A stretch of 64,000 nucleotides of DNA from Nemophila menziesii. Its lineage: Eukaryota; Streptophyta; Magnoliopsida; Boraginales; Hydrophyllaceae. Below, one piece after another: positions 35,989 through 50,156 of the stretch (the first letter of the stretch is position 1; each line of letters starts with the position of its first letter). Location of the stretch: assembly GCA_029959085.1 (NCBI GenBank), contig JARWIR010000031.1, positions 5,456,001-5,520,000 of the forward strand, in the 5' to 3' direction. Both the position numbers and the translations under genes were made by a program. The notes below the pieces were generated by a model, which did not search any database, was not told the DNA's origin, and saw only the letters and a list, made by a program, of their open reading frames with translations.

Positions 35989-38880
35989 TAAATGACCATA
36001 CACTTGTGGGACATCACCCTCTAAATGTTGATTTTATATCCTGCTTTGGGAGACGAAAAGTACACTCCAATCTATTGAATACCCTAAGTATAGTAGTTTA
36101 TACAAAATACATAAGATGGGTTTATATCCACCAAGTTATTAGTATATGTTGTTATATCATACCTTGAAAACGATGTCATTGAGGATTGAAAAAGGGAAAT
36201 GTTAAATTGGTGGATTTACATGTAATCGGTGGGCATATACCAACCACCTTAAATAATCAGGTTTTCATTTTAAACTCTCACATATTAAGTTTAAGTCTTT
36301 CTTGGGTTTACAGAGTTCTTAGTTTAGTTTACTATGGGTTTACATAGTGCTTAGTGTTTAGTGTTAGATTTATTGTTGTTTATAGGTACTTGATCACTGA
36401 TAATTGTTGGGTTTAAACACTCACAATAAACTTAAAAATCAATATGGTAATAAAAACTATCATAAGATGTCTAACCAATCACAAAAACAAGGATAAACAA
36501 GTGTATCCTTATACGTGACAATGAAAATAAGGCATAATTTTGAACATTTGTCTCACAGGCTTAGTAAAAGTCAAAAAATATAAAATTCGCCTTGCCCATC
36601 TTCCTATATTGGGAATATAGATGATAATTGATACTAAAACATTAACTTAAGAATTAAATATAACAAATACAATACCTAATACAAACAAGATTGTATATTT
36701 CCACTAAATTATGCATACAAGTGGATATCAACCCACTAAATAAAAACATAAATATGGGTATCAACCCGCTAAATAAAAAAATAAATGTGGGTATCAACCC
36801 AATACTTTAGGTAAAAGTAGCTATACACCCACTAGTTACAAAAACCAACAACAATGTAGAATAATCATCTATCTGTCAATACAACATTTCTTGTATCCAC
36901 TAAGTGAATACTCATAAACATTGAAGACTGTTCAATGTTGGTGGGCCCATGGGTGTGATAAAGTAATGATATAAAATCGCACACAACTCGAAAACACGAT
37001 TAACTCACCGCAAGTGTACTGGTTGTTACAAGTAATAATAAGTAAATAATGTTCGTTCCTCAGGGATTTAGGTAGTTATTTCAATTCGTGTTCAATACTT
37101 CTGTAGATGTTTTAAAATCTTTCGATTTAAAAAATAAAACTAATAAGTGTTTGATTTGTTTGAAAATAATATAAATAATTATTCAAGGATAATAACAGTT
37201 AAGATTGCAAGTATGCGCCTAATCATATTGACTTAATGGTTCTAGAAATAATTGGTTGTTCTTATTAACCAGGATTCTAAAGTCTTCCTAACTCATGTAG
37301 AGGTCATCTTAGAAAGCTCACATACTCATATTCTAAGAGATTAAGACAAACCTTAGCGGCTACTTGGCTATTCAAGACCTTGGGTTAATTAGAGTACACA
37401 AACCGCGTATTCACAAATCAATAATTACAACACCCTTCCACTTTTGGGTGCAAGCTCAATTACATATTCTAATCAATATAATTTTCCCAAAATAAGATAA
37501 GTATATCTTTCAAGGTGTATACCAAGTAGATGCAAAACACAATTTATTTTAAAACTCAAAACAACAAATAAAACGGTAAACCTAGATTTCTACATAAATA
37601 ATTCTAAACTAAATAGAAATTAGTGCATAATTGAATCTTTGAATTAAAATCTTAGAAATAAATTAAATACAAAATAATTATAATTCTAATTTACCCAAAG
37701 AATAGAGATAGGGAGGAGTAGAATTTATCCGGTGAAGCTCCTTACTTGAACATTCCTTCTCTAGATCCTCATGATCTGTTTTGTGATGAATTATTGATGA
37801 AATATAAGCTCTGGCGGCCAAGGAATGAATTTATAATGTCAACTTTAGTGTATATATAGGTCATTGGCTAGGTTTAAATGACCTAACCCATCTCAAAAAC
37901 GTTTTCCTCCAAGAGGGGACTGATTCGAGTCATGTTTTAACTATTTCGTTACAAACCTGAGTTGAAAAATACCAGTAACCATGCGCTCCTAATTCAGAAT
38001 CCCATATGAATATAAAAGGGATCATCCAATTATTTTTATATATCACGTGACATCGAAAACAGTTCACTATCTAATTTTGGCCGATAACTGTTTCATATTT
38101 ATAAAAATGGTTTCTTATCCATGCTTTGACATGTAATATAATATTTGTACCTAAGAGTTTCACATTTAACACATAAGTTACGCACAAATAACTCTAAATG
38201 TGAAAAATCTCCTAAAGAGGGTAAGAAACGAGAATATATCAAATAATTTGGAAAACCCCTCATCTAAGCACAATAGGAACTTAAAAATATGTCTCAAAAT
38301 AGGATTTATTTATCACCAAATAAGGGAGACATCAAATGTCTTTCCATTGGATTGCAATTACTTCTCTAATGACACACGAGATAAAATTATGCACGTAGGA
38401 TAGATATTTCTCGTCAAGATTGATGAATATAAATTACCCATTCCATCGGCCAACTATATCAAATATTAAAATTAACATGAAGTTAACACATTCTGAATAT
38501 ATTTATTGGATACACAAGTTTTTTATTGCATAAAACAACAATAGAAACTACTGTTACCTTTTCTATCAAATTGTACTATAGGTCCCTGAAAATTTTTTCA
38601 CAAACTGAAAGTAGGTATAAAGTCACCACTGCAACGGTAGCGACCTTTGATATCAAATTTCCCTATATATCCCCTGAACGATCTATATGGGTTTAAACTA
38701 CATAAATCAATATACTGTGAATAGGGTGAAAAATACAAAATACCGACTACTAATTTAAACAATACTATCTAACAATTAATAATGGTTAACAAAAACAATT
38801 TATATGAATTAATATGATAAAAAAAATTTGTGTTATTTTAGAAAAATTTCAAGGTTTAAAAACTATTATTCCATGTTATT
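35989..38880. repeat. Truncated spacer X' (U2 type)
   Basis: Begins at the point equivalent to about 12263 in U2 and follows U2 to the promoter of the next gene. It lacks gene M, the copia remnant and the (AT)n tract. No gene seen. Contains the unclassified repeat-like block and a 33-bp minisatellite. Confidence 0.8.
36726..36800. repeat. 33-bp minisatellite, expanded form
   Basis: TATCAACCC at 36726, 36759 and 36792, same unit as at 13015. Confidence 0.85.
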
Positions 38881-39623
38881 CTATAATTTTCAGAAAAAAA
38901 AGCAAAAACTAATAAAATTGCATTAAGAACACCTTATTTAACCCATAAAATAATATTTGTATTGTCTTTGAAAATATTGTTTCCGCCGATTAAAAACTTC
39001 TCTGATAGACAAGTTGTTCTTCTCTTAAAAAATAATAGTTTGTGTATATGAAAGATACGAATTAAGCCAAACTCGCATCACGAAATGAATCACCATAATG
39101 CTTTACATGCCAAGAATGAGAAAGTGTGCTTGAAAGTTCAATTTATGAAAGATTGTTTTTGCAACGACCATATATATGATTTGGTAAATATAGGACAAGT
39201 TTAGTATGGAGGGTATTCTCCCTAATTTAGAGTGCATGGTGAAAACTATTAAAATTCATGTTTACCTTTTTCTTTTCTCATTGTATCCCCATCTCATCTT
39301 TTTGGGAGATAGTTGACTTATGTTTTTTACCCACCAATATTTATTGTATAGATTTTTTATGGGAAATCAGATCAAACTTTTTATTAACTTATACATATAA
39401 GACTTTCGTCCAATATTTAATCATAATCATTAATTATAATAGCAAGACATATGTAAATAGATTAATTAGAAAAGTTACCACAATTAATTTTTTATGTTAA
39501 ATATAAGGTGTATTTCATACACTACTAAAAGTTATATTGAACCATTCAATATAGGATGAAAGACTTATCTTATTTATTAACCCAACACACAGAACATAAG
39601 CCCAAGCAATCGATGTTGGCAAA

Positions 39624-39812
39624 TGGGCTAGAAAGAAGAGAAAAATTCAATAATATTTACTTTTCATTTAATTACTATGTAATTAGTCTACACATCATGG
39701 GCCTTATCCATTCTTAGTATTTAAACAAAAATTTACCCGAATAACAAAGAAGCGCCACAGAAAAAGTTAGAAATGTAAAATAAAGCCCGCTCATCTCTTT
39801 GTGTATATCGAG
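39624..39812 (+). promoter_or_regulatory. Promoter and exon 1 of gene B copy 2
   Basis: TGGGCT (39624) and TGGGCC (39698). The telo-box-like word is changed to ACCCGAA. Donor ATCGAG|GTAAAG at 39812. The leader up to 40738 is of the A2 type (exon 2 ATG lost), joined to a form B tail. Confidence 0.45.
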
Positions 39813-41639
39813 GTAAAGTTTCCTCTCCATGTACATATATACATTGGTAAAATTAAGTAAAATAGTATTATATCTTACTCAACTTTTTTTTGCTGTATTT
39901 GTTTATATGGTTTAAATAAATTTAATTTTTTTTTCACATAATAATTAAAAATTGATGTTCTTCTGAGTAATTTTATTGAGTGATTTGGATTTGTAAAACT
40001 AAGAGTTTTATCAATAGAAAAAAACTTAGATAAAAATGAGTTGTCCTATATACTAAGAGACGTTCTCTTAATCAAGGTATGTGATTTATTTTAGTTTCCA
40101 TGTTGCAAGGGATGAGAAAAATCTCAAACCCAATTACAATATGAGTCCCTATATAATGTGAAAATTACAATATAGGCCTGCATTATTGTTCCTTAGGAAA
40201 GAGGTAAAAGATTTGTGTATGACATGTAATTTGTCTCTCCTATAAACAATTGAAAAATATAGGATTAGATTTTTTAGTTTTAGCAGCTAGAAAGTCATGC
40301 AATACAATTCAAACAAAAATATTTTGTATTTTTTTATTCATACATATCATGAGTGTTGTTTGATTACAGGAAAGCGATCGTTGGTCATGACATTTCAAGA
40401 AAATGGAACAATTATATAATGAACTTGGTAAGTTTATTAATTTTTTGTTATGCTTCATATGATGCTTAATAACAGATGATCAACCCTTAATATTTAACTC
40501 ATTGTTCTAATGATGGTAAATTTTAGTTTGGTAATAGATGTGTTTAATTTAGATTAAAAGAATAAAAGCAAGTAATGGTGTGGATGATAAAATATTATTT
40601 GTACACAATTGAACATTGAACACACGATTAATAAAAGTTATGTAGACCAATAGTGAATACACAAATAAAGAGTGTGTTATTGGGTGTAAAGAATAACCAT
40701 TTTAATATGTCATTGAATTAATTTTGCACCGATATGGCGGTACTTAATTATTCCTCTTGAATATTTTTACCACTTTATATGTGCGGCGTATAATTCACCT
40801 AGATCTTTGAGTTTTGTAGCTCGAAAAGGAATGATCGTGTGATTAAAGCCTTCGCCGGGGTAATTCATCGCCTTCACTTTCATTTCTTTCATGCACAAAA
40901 TATATTTTACATACTTTTTTGCATTTTTCTGTGTTGAATAATGAATTGTTTGTAGAAATTTAATTCTACTTGTTTGTGATCTCATACCCTTCAAATTCGT
41001 GAAATTGTTGTTAATTTACTACTATGAATTGGTATAAAGTTGTAAAACCTCCATGTGCAAAAATCCCCAGAATTGGCAGAGATAGACTATGTGTTTCTTG
41101 ACTCACAGTACACGCGCCATGAGTCATAAAAGTTGACCAAAAAGTCAAAGGTGTTCAATTTTCAAAAACTACCACTTTTATTGGGACATAGCACTTTCCA
41201 TTACTTAGAGGTCAAATCAACAATGTAAAATATGCACACATGCACAAAGTTTTATCCAGTTTTTTAATTAGTTTGTTGTTTAAAATTATTTTGTACCACA
41301 TTGTGGGATTGTGACGATAGTTTATGGGTTTTCGAGAGTGTTTGATTATATAGACACAGACAAAGGAATAAGAAAAGTCAAACACAAGAGTTGACTCTAT
41401 TATTTTTTATTAACTGTAATTAGTTATACTTGATGATTGTACAGCTGTTAAGCTACTTAGAGGTATAATATATACACATACATGTTAGTACTTCTCTACA
41501 TACTACATGTCTCTTGAAATCAGAATCATTTTAAGATAATTAATTTATTGATTGATTTAATTTGAATACAGGTAAAAGGAGCTAAGTTTGTACAAGAGTC
41601 CCAAAAAAAAGAGAAGAGAGGGAACACAGTGACTTGTCA

Positions 41640-42221
41640 ATGATGTCATCACAAACTGAGCTCACAAAGGATGTAACGGCTCCTCCTCCTCCACCTGTCA
41701 AGTCTCAGAATGTTCTTCCTTCATTTGAGGTTTCTGTAAGATCAGATGAAAGAATCAATCTTGTGGTGGATCTTAATTCAAAGCCATTAGATTTATCAAA
41801 TCAACTCAAAAACGGAGTATGTGTGTGCAACACGTTCTGGAAAGGGAATCTTAAAAGCTTTTGTAAAGAACAGCAGATTCTTTCTCCAACTGCTAACGAA
41901 TCTGAGAAAAAACACTACTCTTCTCAAGTAAGTCATTACTTTTCCTTACTTCTCTTTAAGGTTTTCTGTGTAAAATGGAGCGTTTATGGTAATTTTTCTT
42001 TCCCAGTAAATAATTTTATTAATTGTTAAATTGTGGTTCAATTGTAATCAACTTTTTTGATTTTTTTTTTCCAATTTTGCAGCAAACGAGTAAAAAAGAC
42101 TGTGTCAGCTAAATTAAGACGAGGTAGTAAGCGAAGAAGAAAGGATTCTGCAGAGTGTGAGAGTGAGAAGAGGATTTTGAGACAAAGAAAGAATAGTGAA
42201 AAAGGTCCTGTAGTCTTCAAG
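41640..42221 (+). CDS. Gene B copy 2: unrecognised INLVVDLNS gene, best-kept B copy
   Basis: Exon 41640-41927 (96 codons) opens MMSSQTELTKDVTAPPPPPV and includes RINLVVDLNSKPLDLSNQLK and NGVCVCNTFWKGNLKSFCK; it ends CTCAA|GTAAGT. The Met codon used in B1 and B3 is TTG here, so the start moves two codons in. SDEG has become SDER. The basic exon 42083-42221 (after TTTTGCAG; KRVKKTVSAKLRRGSKRRRK, ending TTCAAG|GTTTGT) is open but cannot be joined in phase: the only candidate middle exon (about 41961-41988) has the wrong length. So either the gene ends in a short alternative tail or it is decaying. Probably nuclear by its basic tail (inference). Confidence 0.35.
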
Positions 42222-42858
42222 GTTTGTGCACTTTTTTTTGTCACAATAAAAAACTATTACACATTTTTTTTTTGCGAAATAATTTTCTCGGTTTATATAA
42301 TAATGGTTGATCATTTTACTTTTGGCAGTGAGGAGTTGGAAGGAACCTGGAGTTTAGGAAGATATATAAGTATATATATATATATATACAAATTTGGGGT
42401 TGGTGGATGAAATTTTGCTAGGGGTACAAAGGTTTTTGTTCTTATTTTTGCTCATACTGAATGTTTAAATTGTTTTCCTTTTTTTTGTTCTCGTTAAGAG
42501 GTGTATACCCTTTTTCTGCAAACTCTAGGGTTAAATGTTTGAATTGTTTACTGGGGCATTTCTAAACATCTCAGAAAACTCAGGCTTAGGATATATTTGC
42601 AAATGAATGTTTAGCAAGTATTGTTTTTTTATCCCCTTCATCTTGTATATCTGTTGTGTGTTTGGATCGAGAGGGAAAGGGGAGAATGATTAAAGTGTCT
42701 TATTCCTTGCTTGGCACCACAATTTACCTCAATCAATCTTGATTACTCTATCTTAGTTCGCTTTGTTCTTACCACAACTCACCATTAAAACCTTCTCGTT
42801 TCCTTTGCTCTTGCCACAACTCACAGTAAAAACCATTTTTTCTTTTTTTTCTTTTGCC
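42222..42858. other. Gene B copy 2 3' tail
   Basis: Contains a possible last acceptor TTTGGCAG followed at once by TGA in phase 0, which would end the protein. It also has an 18-bp TA tract (42371-42388) and AT-rich spacer. It fuses to form C promoter DNA at TAAGAACACC (42859). Confidence 0.4.
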
Positions 42859-43628
42859 TAAGAACACCATATTTAACCCATAAAATAAATATTTGTTTAT
42901 TGTCTTTGAAAATATTACTTCCACCGATTAAAGTCTCCTATGATAGACAAGTTGTTCTTCTCTTAAAAAATAATAGCTTGTGTATACGAAAGATATGAAG
43001 CAAGCCAAACTCACATAAGGAACTTAATCACCATAATGCATACCTGCCAAGAATGAGAAAGAGTGCTTGAAAGTTCAATTCATGAAAGATTGGTTTTGCA
43101 ACGAATGTATAAATGATTTTGTAATTTCAGAACAAATTTTGTATGGAGGGTATGCTCTCTTATTTAGAGTGTATAGTGAAAAATATTAAAATTCATGTTT
43201 ACTGTTTTCGTTTCTCATTGTATCCTCATCTCGTCTTTTTGGGAGATAGTGTACTTATATTTTTTACCCACCTAGATTTATTGTATAGATTTTTTGTGGG
43301 AAAGTAGCTCAACCTTTTTATTAACTTAAGTATATAATACTTTCATCCAATATTTGATGATCCAATATTTAATTATAATCGTTAATTATAATAACAAGAC
43401 ACGTGTCAATAGATTAATTGAAAAAGTTACCACAATTAGTTTTTTTATTTTAAATATAAGGTATATTTCATAAATTACTAAAAGTTATATTGGACCATTC
43501 AATATAGGATGAAAGAATTTTCCTATTTATTAACCAGATATAGAACGTAAGCCAAGTAACCTTATTGGAAAATGGGCCTTATCCATTCTTACGTCCCATT
43601 TTATTACTATGTAACTAGTCTACATAGC

Positions 43629-43746
43629 ATGGGCCTTATCCATTCTTAGGTTTTAAACAAAAATTTACCCTAATAACAAAGACGCCGCCGGCAGACAAAG
43701 TTAGAACTGCAAAATAAAACCCGCTCCTCTCTTTGTGTATATCGAG
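43629..43746 (+). promoter_or_regulatory. Form C promoter, copy 2, driving a CACTA fragment
   Basis: TGGGCC (43629), ACCCTAA (about 43667) and donor ATCGAG|GTAAAG (43746). The host leader ATG (43763) is in frame with the transposase. Confidence 0.45.
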
Positions 43747-43784
43747 GTAAAGTTTCCTCTCCATGTACATATACATTGGTAAAA
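43641..43784 (+). repeat. Left host direct repeat flanking CACTA fragment 2
   Basis: Equivalent of 29140-29284. Its partner on the right is 50019-50156. Confidence 0.8.
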
Positions 43785-46700
43785 CCCATATGAAGAACAA
43801 GTGGACTAACACATCTTTCACCGAGTTGCTTGATCTTCTATGCCGTGTGTTTCCCAAACCTCATACCTTGCCCGAGTCATACGAGGAGTGCAACAAAAAG
43901 TTAAAAAGTTTAGGTATGGGGTACAATACCATCGATGGTTGCATGAACGATTGTGCTTTATTTTACAAGGAGAATGACTCCCTCGATAAGTGTCCAGTAT
44001 GTGGTGAATCCAGATGGGACCCAAAGAAGGGTCAGAAAGTAGCGCATAAGAAACTCCGATATTTCCCAATTGCCTCGAGGTTGCAGCGAGTTTATGCTTC
44101 GAGACACACTGCCGAAAATATGATTTGGCACCATACAGGGAAGAGTACAGATCTAGATGTGTTGCGTCTTCTAGTTGATGGCGATAGTTGGAAGAGATTT
44201 GTTCAGTTACATCCTGAGTTTGCTAGTGAACCTCGGAATTGTTTCTTGGGTTTGGGTATCGATGGTTTTTGTCCTTTCTCTATGCAGAACAACTCGTACA
44301 GCATGTGGTCGGTTATATTGACCGTCTACAAACTACCACTGTGGGAGTGTATGAAGGAGACAACATTGCAGCTTTGTTTGTTGAATCCTGGACCCCGTTC
44401 ACTTGGCAAGATAATGGGTGTCTTTCTTCGTCCTGTTATAGATGAGTTGGACGAGTTGTGGGATAAAGAGATCCTTACGTATGACGCCCACAAGAAGGAA
44501 GAGTTTACGATGAAAGTTTGTTTGTTGTCCACGACCAATGATTACCCCGCTAAGTCATACACTTCGGGATGGTCGGTTCAAGGTTACTTAGCTTGACCAG
44601 AATGCATGGATACTACTATGTCATTGAGGGTGAAGAAAGGGGTTGTTAACTTTGACCATAGACGTTGGTTACCTACCACATATCGATTTAGAAAAGACAA
44701 GGTTCCGTACCTCGCTTCCGATTATAGGTCCCATCGAAGAAATATACTCCTGCCGATATTCAGACACAGTTAGATGGGCTTTCTATTGTGTTTCTCGGTA
44801 GACACAAGGATTTTGGGGGCAAGATTAGGTAGCAAACTGTTCCACGACGATTCAATTGGAAGAAAAATAGTATTTTGTATCGTTTATCTTATTTGTCCGA
44901 AAATTTGTTGAAACATAACATTGACGTTATGCATTGCGAGAAAAATGTGTTTGATAGTTTGCTCGGTACAGTTATAGGTCATGATGGGAAATTTAACAAA
45001 GATAACGTGAAAGCAAGAATGGATTTTCAGGATATGAACATCAGGAAAGATTTGTGGTTAACATCAAGAGACGGTAAACCGATAATGAAACGAACAAAGT
45101 ATACATTGTCAACGGAAAAGCGGAATATATTACTTGACTGGTTGAAGGCACAGAAGTTTCGCGATGGTTTCACATCTAGTTTGAGAAATAATGTTCAAAG
45201 TGATACGGGAAAGATTATCGGAATGAAATCTCACGACTGTCACGTGATGATGCAATTGCTTTTCGTGGCTAGTATCCCAGGGCTTATCGAAGACAAAGTG
45301 ATTAGTGGTGCGATTATTGGGTTAGCTAACGTGTTTAGAGTCGTGTGTTATAAAAATCTCAGCAGGAAAGAGTTAGAATCGGGCAAGGCGAAAGTGGTTG
45401 AAGTTATGTGTAGACTGGAAATAATTTTGCCTCCCGCGTTTTCCGATATAATGATCCACCTGGTTATACACTTATACGACGAAGCTTTGTTAGGGGGACC
45501 GGTTCAGATGCGTTGGATGTACCCGTTTGAGCGGTATCTAAAGAAGTTAAAGGAGTACATACTAAATCCGGCTAGGCCGGAGGGTTTAATCGCCAAGGGG
45601 TACGTCGTAGAGGAGACTTTGACTTTCATATCGCGTTATTTTCAAGAAGAAAAAACAAAGTTCAATGAACTGGGTAGATATACCGAGACTGAAGTTCAAC
45701 CTAAAGAGTTATCCGTATTAAAGAGTCAGTGTACTCCACTTGTTAAAAACGAGTATGGTGTTTTGCAATACATTAAGAAGGAGCAAATCAACTGGTACAT
45801 CCTACTTAATTACGACGAAATCCAGCATTTGACGTCGTAAGTTGATCATTTTATTTATAATTTCTTTAATTCTGTTTGAAAAACGTATTGAATTTACTCT
45901 TTAAATGTGTAGGAAACACAAAGCCACGCTATCGGGCCCTGAAGATGATAAAACTAGGAAACACCGACAAAATTTTCGAGATTGTTATTTGCATAAGGTA
46001 TACATTCATTCAAATACAAATTTAGGTCTCAATATTTGGCAATGTAGTTATTATTTTTTTTTGTTTGTAGGTTTATGATATGGAAAAAGACGGCGGTGCA
46101 TTTGCTACTAGCGAGATGATTTCATTGGCTAGTAAGTCTCATGGTGTAGTTTATAAGTACGATTCATGTGTTGTGAACGGTGTCAAATGGGTTACTCGTG
46201 GAAAGGGGAAAAAAGGGTGACTCAAGATTACAAGGTATGCACAGTGTACGATGATAAACCATATTACGGTGAATTAGTCAACATTGTAGAGGTAACATTT
46301 GATGGTGGTTGTTCAGTTGTGCTATTCGAGTGTAATTGGTATAACACGAGTACTGCGAGGACAGAGAATGGGGTAACCATTATTAATACATCTACTTTTT
46401 TGTTTGGAGAGACGAGTCATACATCTTAGCCACACAAGCGAAAAAAGTATATTATATTGATGAGATTAATTCAAGGAAATCACAAAAACGGTGGAAATAT
46501 GTTTGGGAAATCAATGATAGACATGGATGGAGTCCCGAGTTATGGGGTGCCAAATAACTACCTACTGAAAACGAGAGTGTCACGATCCCTTTAGTGAACA
46601 CCGAGACGGATTACTCACAGTTACATTTGACAACTGGTGAGGAGATCCCATTTGACCCTTCTCTTTTACACATAGATTTAATTATTGATGAAGAGGATGA

Positions 46701-46809
46701 GCCTTTTGATGACACGATGGACGAGTATGCCGACGATGAAGAAGAGGAACCGATCTACGTTGATAGTGATGAGGAAGTTGATGACACGAGTGGTTACTAT
46801 ACAGACTGA
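43763..46809 (+). pseudogene. TNP2-like CACTA transposase, longer broken copy (copy 2)
   Basis: The frame 43763-44596 (277 residues) starts in host leader (MYIYIGK). From about residue 10 it is TNP2-like, with Cys60, Cys64 and CPVC at 77-80. It stops at TGA (44594-44596), where a Cys is usual before the PxCM motif. After a shifted stretch, 44875-45836 continues with DVMHCEKNVFDSLLGT (17-32), SHDCHVMMQ (119-127) and a DUF4218-like part (about 185-260). Donor GTC|GTAAGT at 45836, acceptor at 45912. A DUF4216-like piece (46166-46429) and an acidic tail ending 46809 follow in another frame. The 568 bp lost from copy 1 are present here. Not functional as it stands. Confidence 0.8.
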
Positions 46810-47012
46810 TTTGAAGAATTTTTCATGATTACGTGTTTTTTATTTGTTTGGATTTTGATTACGTGTTTTTCATTCTTTTGATTTTGATTAAGTGTTTTTG
46901 ATTATTTAGAATTTTATTATTTTTTGTTATGTTTTGGAATTATATTACGTTAAGCTTATTGTGTGTTTGAAATTATAGTTGTTCATTTTCTATTTTCTTA
47001 AAAATATAGGTT

Positions 47013-47330
47013 ATTCGCGACTACATGTGTATGAACTAGTCGCGAATGCTTTGTGTAATTTGCGACTAGTTTATACGCATAAACTAGTCGGCAAAAATAA
47101 GCAAATCTTTAGCGACTACAAAGTAGTAGCTAATCACAAAATAAATATCCACTAAATGTTGGCGCTCCACTTTCCCGCCCATCGAAAAGACACGCGTTTA
47201 CTTCTTGCATTTCGCGACTACTTTGTAGTCAGGAAAAACCAATTAGGTCGGTCAAATTACCATCACGTGGAGGTCATCACCTCCTTTACCGACTACTTTC
47301 TAACCTTTAGCGACTACCGCATGTAGTCGC
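47013..47330. repeat. GCGACTAC inverted-repeat block, copy 2
   Basis: Same array as 31950-32255. It lacks the 12-bp CCCATCGAAAAG duplication but has a short extra CACGTGGAGGTCATCACC segment at about 47264. Confidence 0.75.
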
Positions 47331-48616
47331 AAATGAGAGAGTCCTATATGTATATGCCGAGACATAAGAGATTCATTATTTCCTTATACAAAACCCAAAA
47401 ATCTGAGCTCTCTCTGCAAATCCGCCATTCCAAGCTCCAATCAAAGCTAAAAACACACTCAAATTATCACATAAGGTAATAAAATCATTCTTTTACCAAC
47501 TTATTCCAATATATTCTTAAGATTTCATTAAGATTTCATTTTTTTGCGAACCTATTTTTTTTCTTTTGTGTATAAATCCGATTGATGTTGGCATGGCATC
47601 CACACCAAAATAGCTTCAATTTCAGCAAATAAGGTAAGTTTTTCAACAATCTTTTGTTTTTTGAATTTTTATGTTTTTTTTCTTTGATTATTTGATGTTT
47701 ATATGAATTCCGAATATAATTGGTAGTTTTAAGATATTATAAATGATATTTTTAACACAAAATAGATGCTAAAATGCTTAAAAAATGTATTTGATTAATT
47801 GTAATGATTTTTTTTCATTTTATTTGGTGATGATTAGGAAATTAAAGATTAATAGGTGTTATTAGGGTGTGTTTTAGGTTAGTTTAGATTGATTTTGATG
47901 CTTGATAATTAAAAAATTAATGGTATAATTTTAGGGTTTTATTAAGGGGTTTTTTTTTAGGATTTTAAGAAAATAAAAATTAATAATATGAAAATAAAAA
48001 TTGCATCTAATTTGAGTTTTTGTGGCCTAAAAGTGTTTAAATAAAAATATATCAAATTGAAATTTTAAAAAAATTAAAACACCATCTTGGAATTAATTAG
48101 GAATTTTTATGATATTAAAAGGACTAATAAACAAATTACTTAAATTTTTTAAATTAATATATTGGGACTAAAATGCAATTTTACATGAAAAATTAAATAT
48201 AACAAAAATGAATTAAAATGGATTTTTAAAAGTAAATGAAAATAAACAAATTTGTATATTTAAAAAAATGAATACTTTGAAAAAAATAACAATTTATCAA
48301 AAAAGTTTACAAATAGTAAAAGGACCAATTTGTAAATTTAACAAATAGTTAAAAACAAAATTATATTTTAAATATTCATTACTGTATGACTAATATAATT
48401 TTTGTGTGTAATACAGATTGTATTTGGTTGGAATATTGGATGTATTATTTTAATTTTAGAGTTATCTAATTTATTTCATTTATTTTATTTGTTATTGTAA
48501 TATTTATTTTGTATTTAAATTATATTTAATTTATATTTCATTTGTAATAATTTGGTTATGTAATAAAATAGAATTAATTATTATTTATCTCTTTTAAATA
48601 AATTGCAAAATATTAG
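47331..48616. other. Leader and intron-like spacer of the second CACTA gene, copy 2
   Basis: As 32256-33525; very AT-rich, no gene seen. Confidence 0.4.
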
Positions 48617-49998
48617 ATGACCGACGTGATCTCTAAGACACACGGCGGGGACGGTGGGGCCGAGACTCGAACCAAAATCCCGAACAGAAACCTTGCTAAC
48701 TGTAACACCCAAGACGATAAATAAAAAATTATATCATAAATAATTTTAAATGTAACTTATATTATAATTAAATATAATTTAAATTAGAACCAATTAAGCG
48801 GAAAGTACGAGGAAATGCGACACAAAAATCTGCCGTTAGGGCACTAAAAGCTGTTGGGTATCCACTGCCGATCGCTTTCTGTATTTTAGACGACACGTGG
48901 AACTGATCTGGTAAGTACGGGAAATATGTTAGCCAGGTGATCGGGCTAACTGTTCGAGAGAGGATACCGCCATGCTACAAATCGTGGAGTAAAGTTCCAA
49001 TAAGCCGACAAAATATCTGTTATTAAGCGATTATCAGTAAATATTAATACTTATATATAAATTTATTAATTTAATTTAACATTAAAAATAATCTTGAATG
49101 TATCAATTTTTTGATATACCTAATTGGAGGAGAAGGGATGATTGGAGGTTTATATCTTGTAATTTGGATGATACAATGCGATTACGGTATAAAGACTACA
49201 AATATGACTCGAAGAAGGACTTTAACTTGCTGGGTAAGAAACCTAGTGATGAGATCTGGAAGAGGTGTTGTGATTTGTGGGGTTCGAAGGAGGCGAAGGT
49301 ATACTTATATTCTTTAAATTATATAATTTAGATTATATATAACTTTATTAATACTTGTGTTTTAAATTCTTTGAGGACCAAGAAAAGGCGAATAAATTAA
49401 ACCGAAAGAAACAAAAGAATAAGAGTGGAGCGGGGTCTCGTAAATATTCCCGAACTCGGGATATGCTTTACGAGGTACTTTGTTTTATATGTATAGATAT
49501 TGTATTTTGAATAGCTTTTAATTATATTCTGAACGAAACAGGGTGTTGAGAATTTGATCCCGGGTGGGAGGGTGGTAGATAGGGATGAGGCAACTCAAGA
49601 AGACATCCCTATTCCTCAAATGGGTGGGGTTTTCGAGGTGGTGGGCAAGAGTAAGAAAACACAGCAGTGGAAGTCCGAGTGTTATAGGAACGCTGATGTA
49701 AGTTTATTTTAAAAGTAAAATTTTAATTTTAATTTTATTCATAAATTGATTTTAATAAAAAAAAATCGTTTCTATAATTAAACAGAAATTTTTAAGGGAT
49801 GTTATGAAAGATCAAGTGACTCAGAGTCAATTGGATGAAGGCTTAGCTCGTGAGTTGTCGCAAAAGGAGCAAATCGATGCGGTGAGAGAAACTGCAAAAA
49901 AGGATGTTGGGTTGCAAAAGAGAGTTGAACACCGGGTGTGGGTTGACCCAAAAAGAAGAAGAGTCCTTTGATCATCCCGGAATAAGACGAGCACAACG
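48617..49998 (+). pseudogene. Transposase_24 (Ptta/En/Spm)-like gene, 3'-truncated (copy 2)
   Basis: Same exon-like blocks as copy 1 (start ATGACCGACGTG at 48617; PPCYKSWSKVPISRQ; DIPNWRRRDDWRFISCNLDD at 49098-49298; SGAGSRKYSRTRDM). The acceptor of the fourth block is GAG instead of CAG. The last block (from about 49797) has TTG and TGA changes relative to copy 1. Cut off by the fragment edge at 50018. Confidence 0.65.
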
Positions 49999-50018
49999 CA
50001 ATAATGATGGAGGCAATA

Positions 50019-50156
50019 CATTCTTAGGATTTAAACAAGAATTTAACCTAATAACAAAGACGCGCAGAAAAAGTTAGAACTACAAAATAAAGTCTGCTCT
50101 TCTCTTTGTGTATATTGAGGTAAAGTTTCCTCTCCATGTACATATACAATGGTAAA
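50019..50156 (+). repeat. Right host direct repeat flanking CACTA fragment 2
   Basis: Host promoter/leader segment repeated after the CACTA fragment, as at 34916-35054. Confidence 0.8.

Larger units (their letters stand above)
26252..40738. repeat. Large duplicated segment R1 (14.5 kb)
   Basis: Contains the B1 tail, form C promoter, CACTA fragment 1, form C remnant, truncated spacer X' and the 5' half of the B2 gene. It is followed directly by a second copy (R2). The CACTA start points are 14,500 bp apart and the C-to-spacer junctions about 15,101 bp apart, the difference being mainly one 568-bp deletion. Confidence 0.85.
43785..50018 (+). mobile_element. En/Spm (CACTA) element fragment 2
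   Basis: Same limits as fragment 1 to the base at both host junctions, so both descend from one event followed by segmental duplication. About 6.2 kb, against 5.6 kb for fragment 1. Confidence 0.8.
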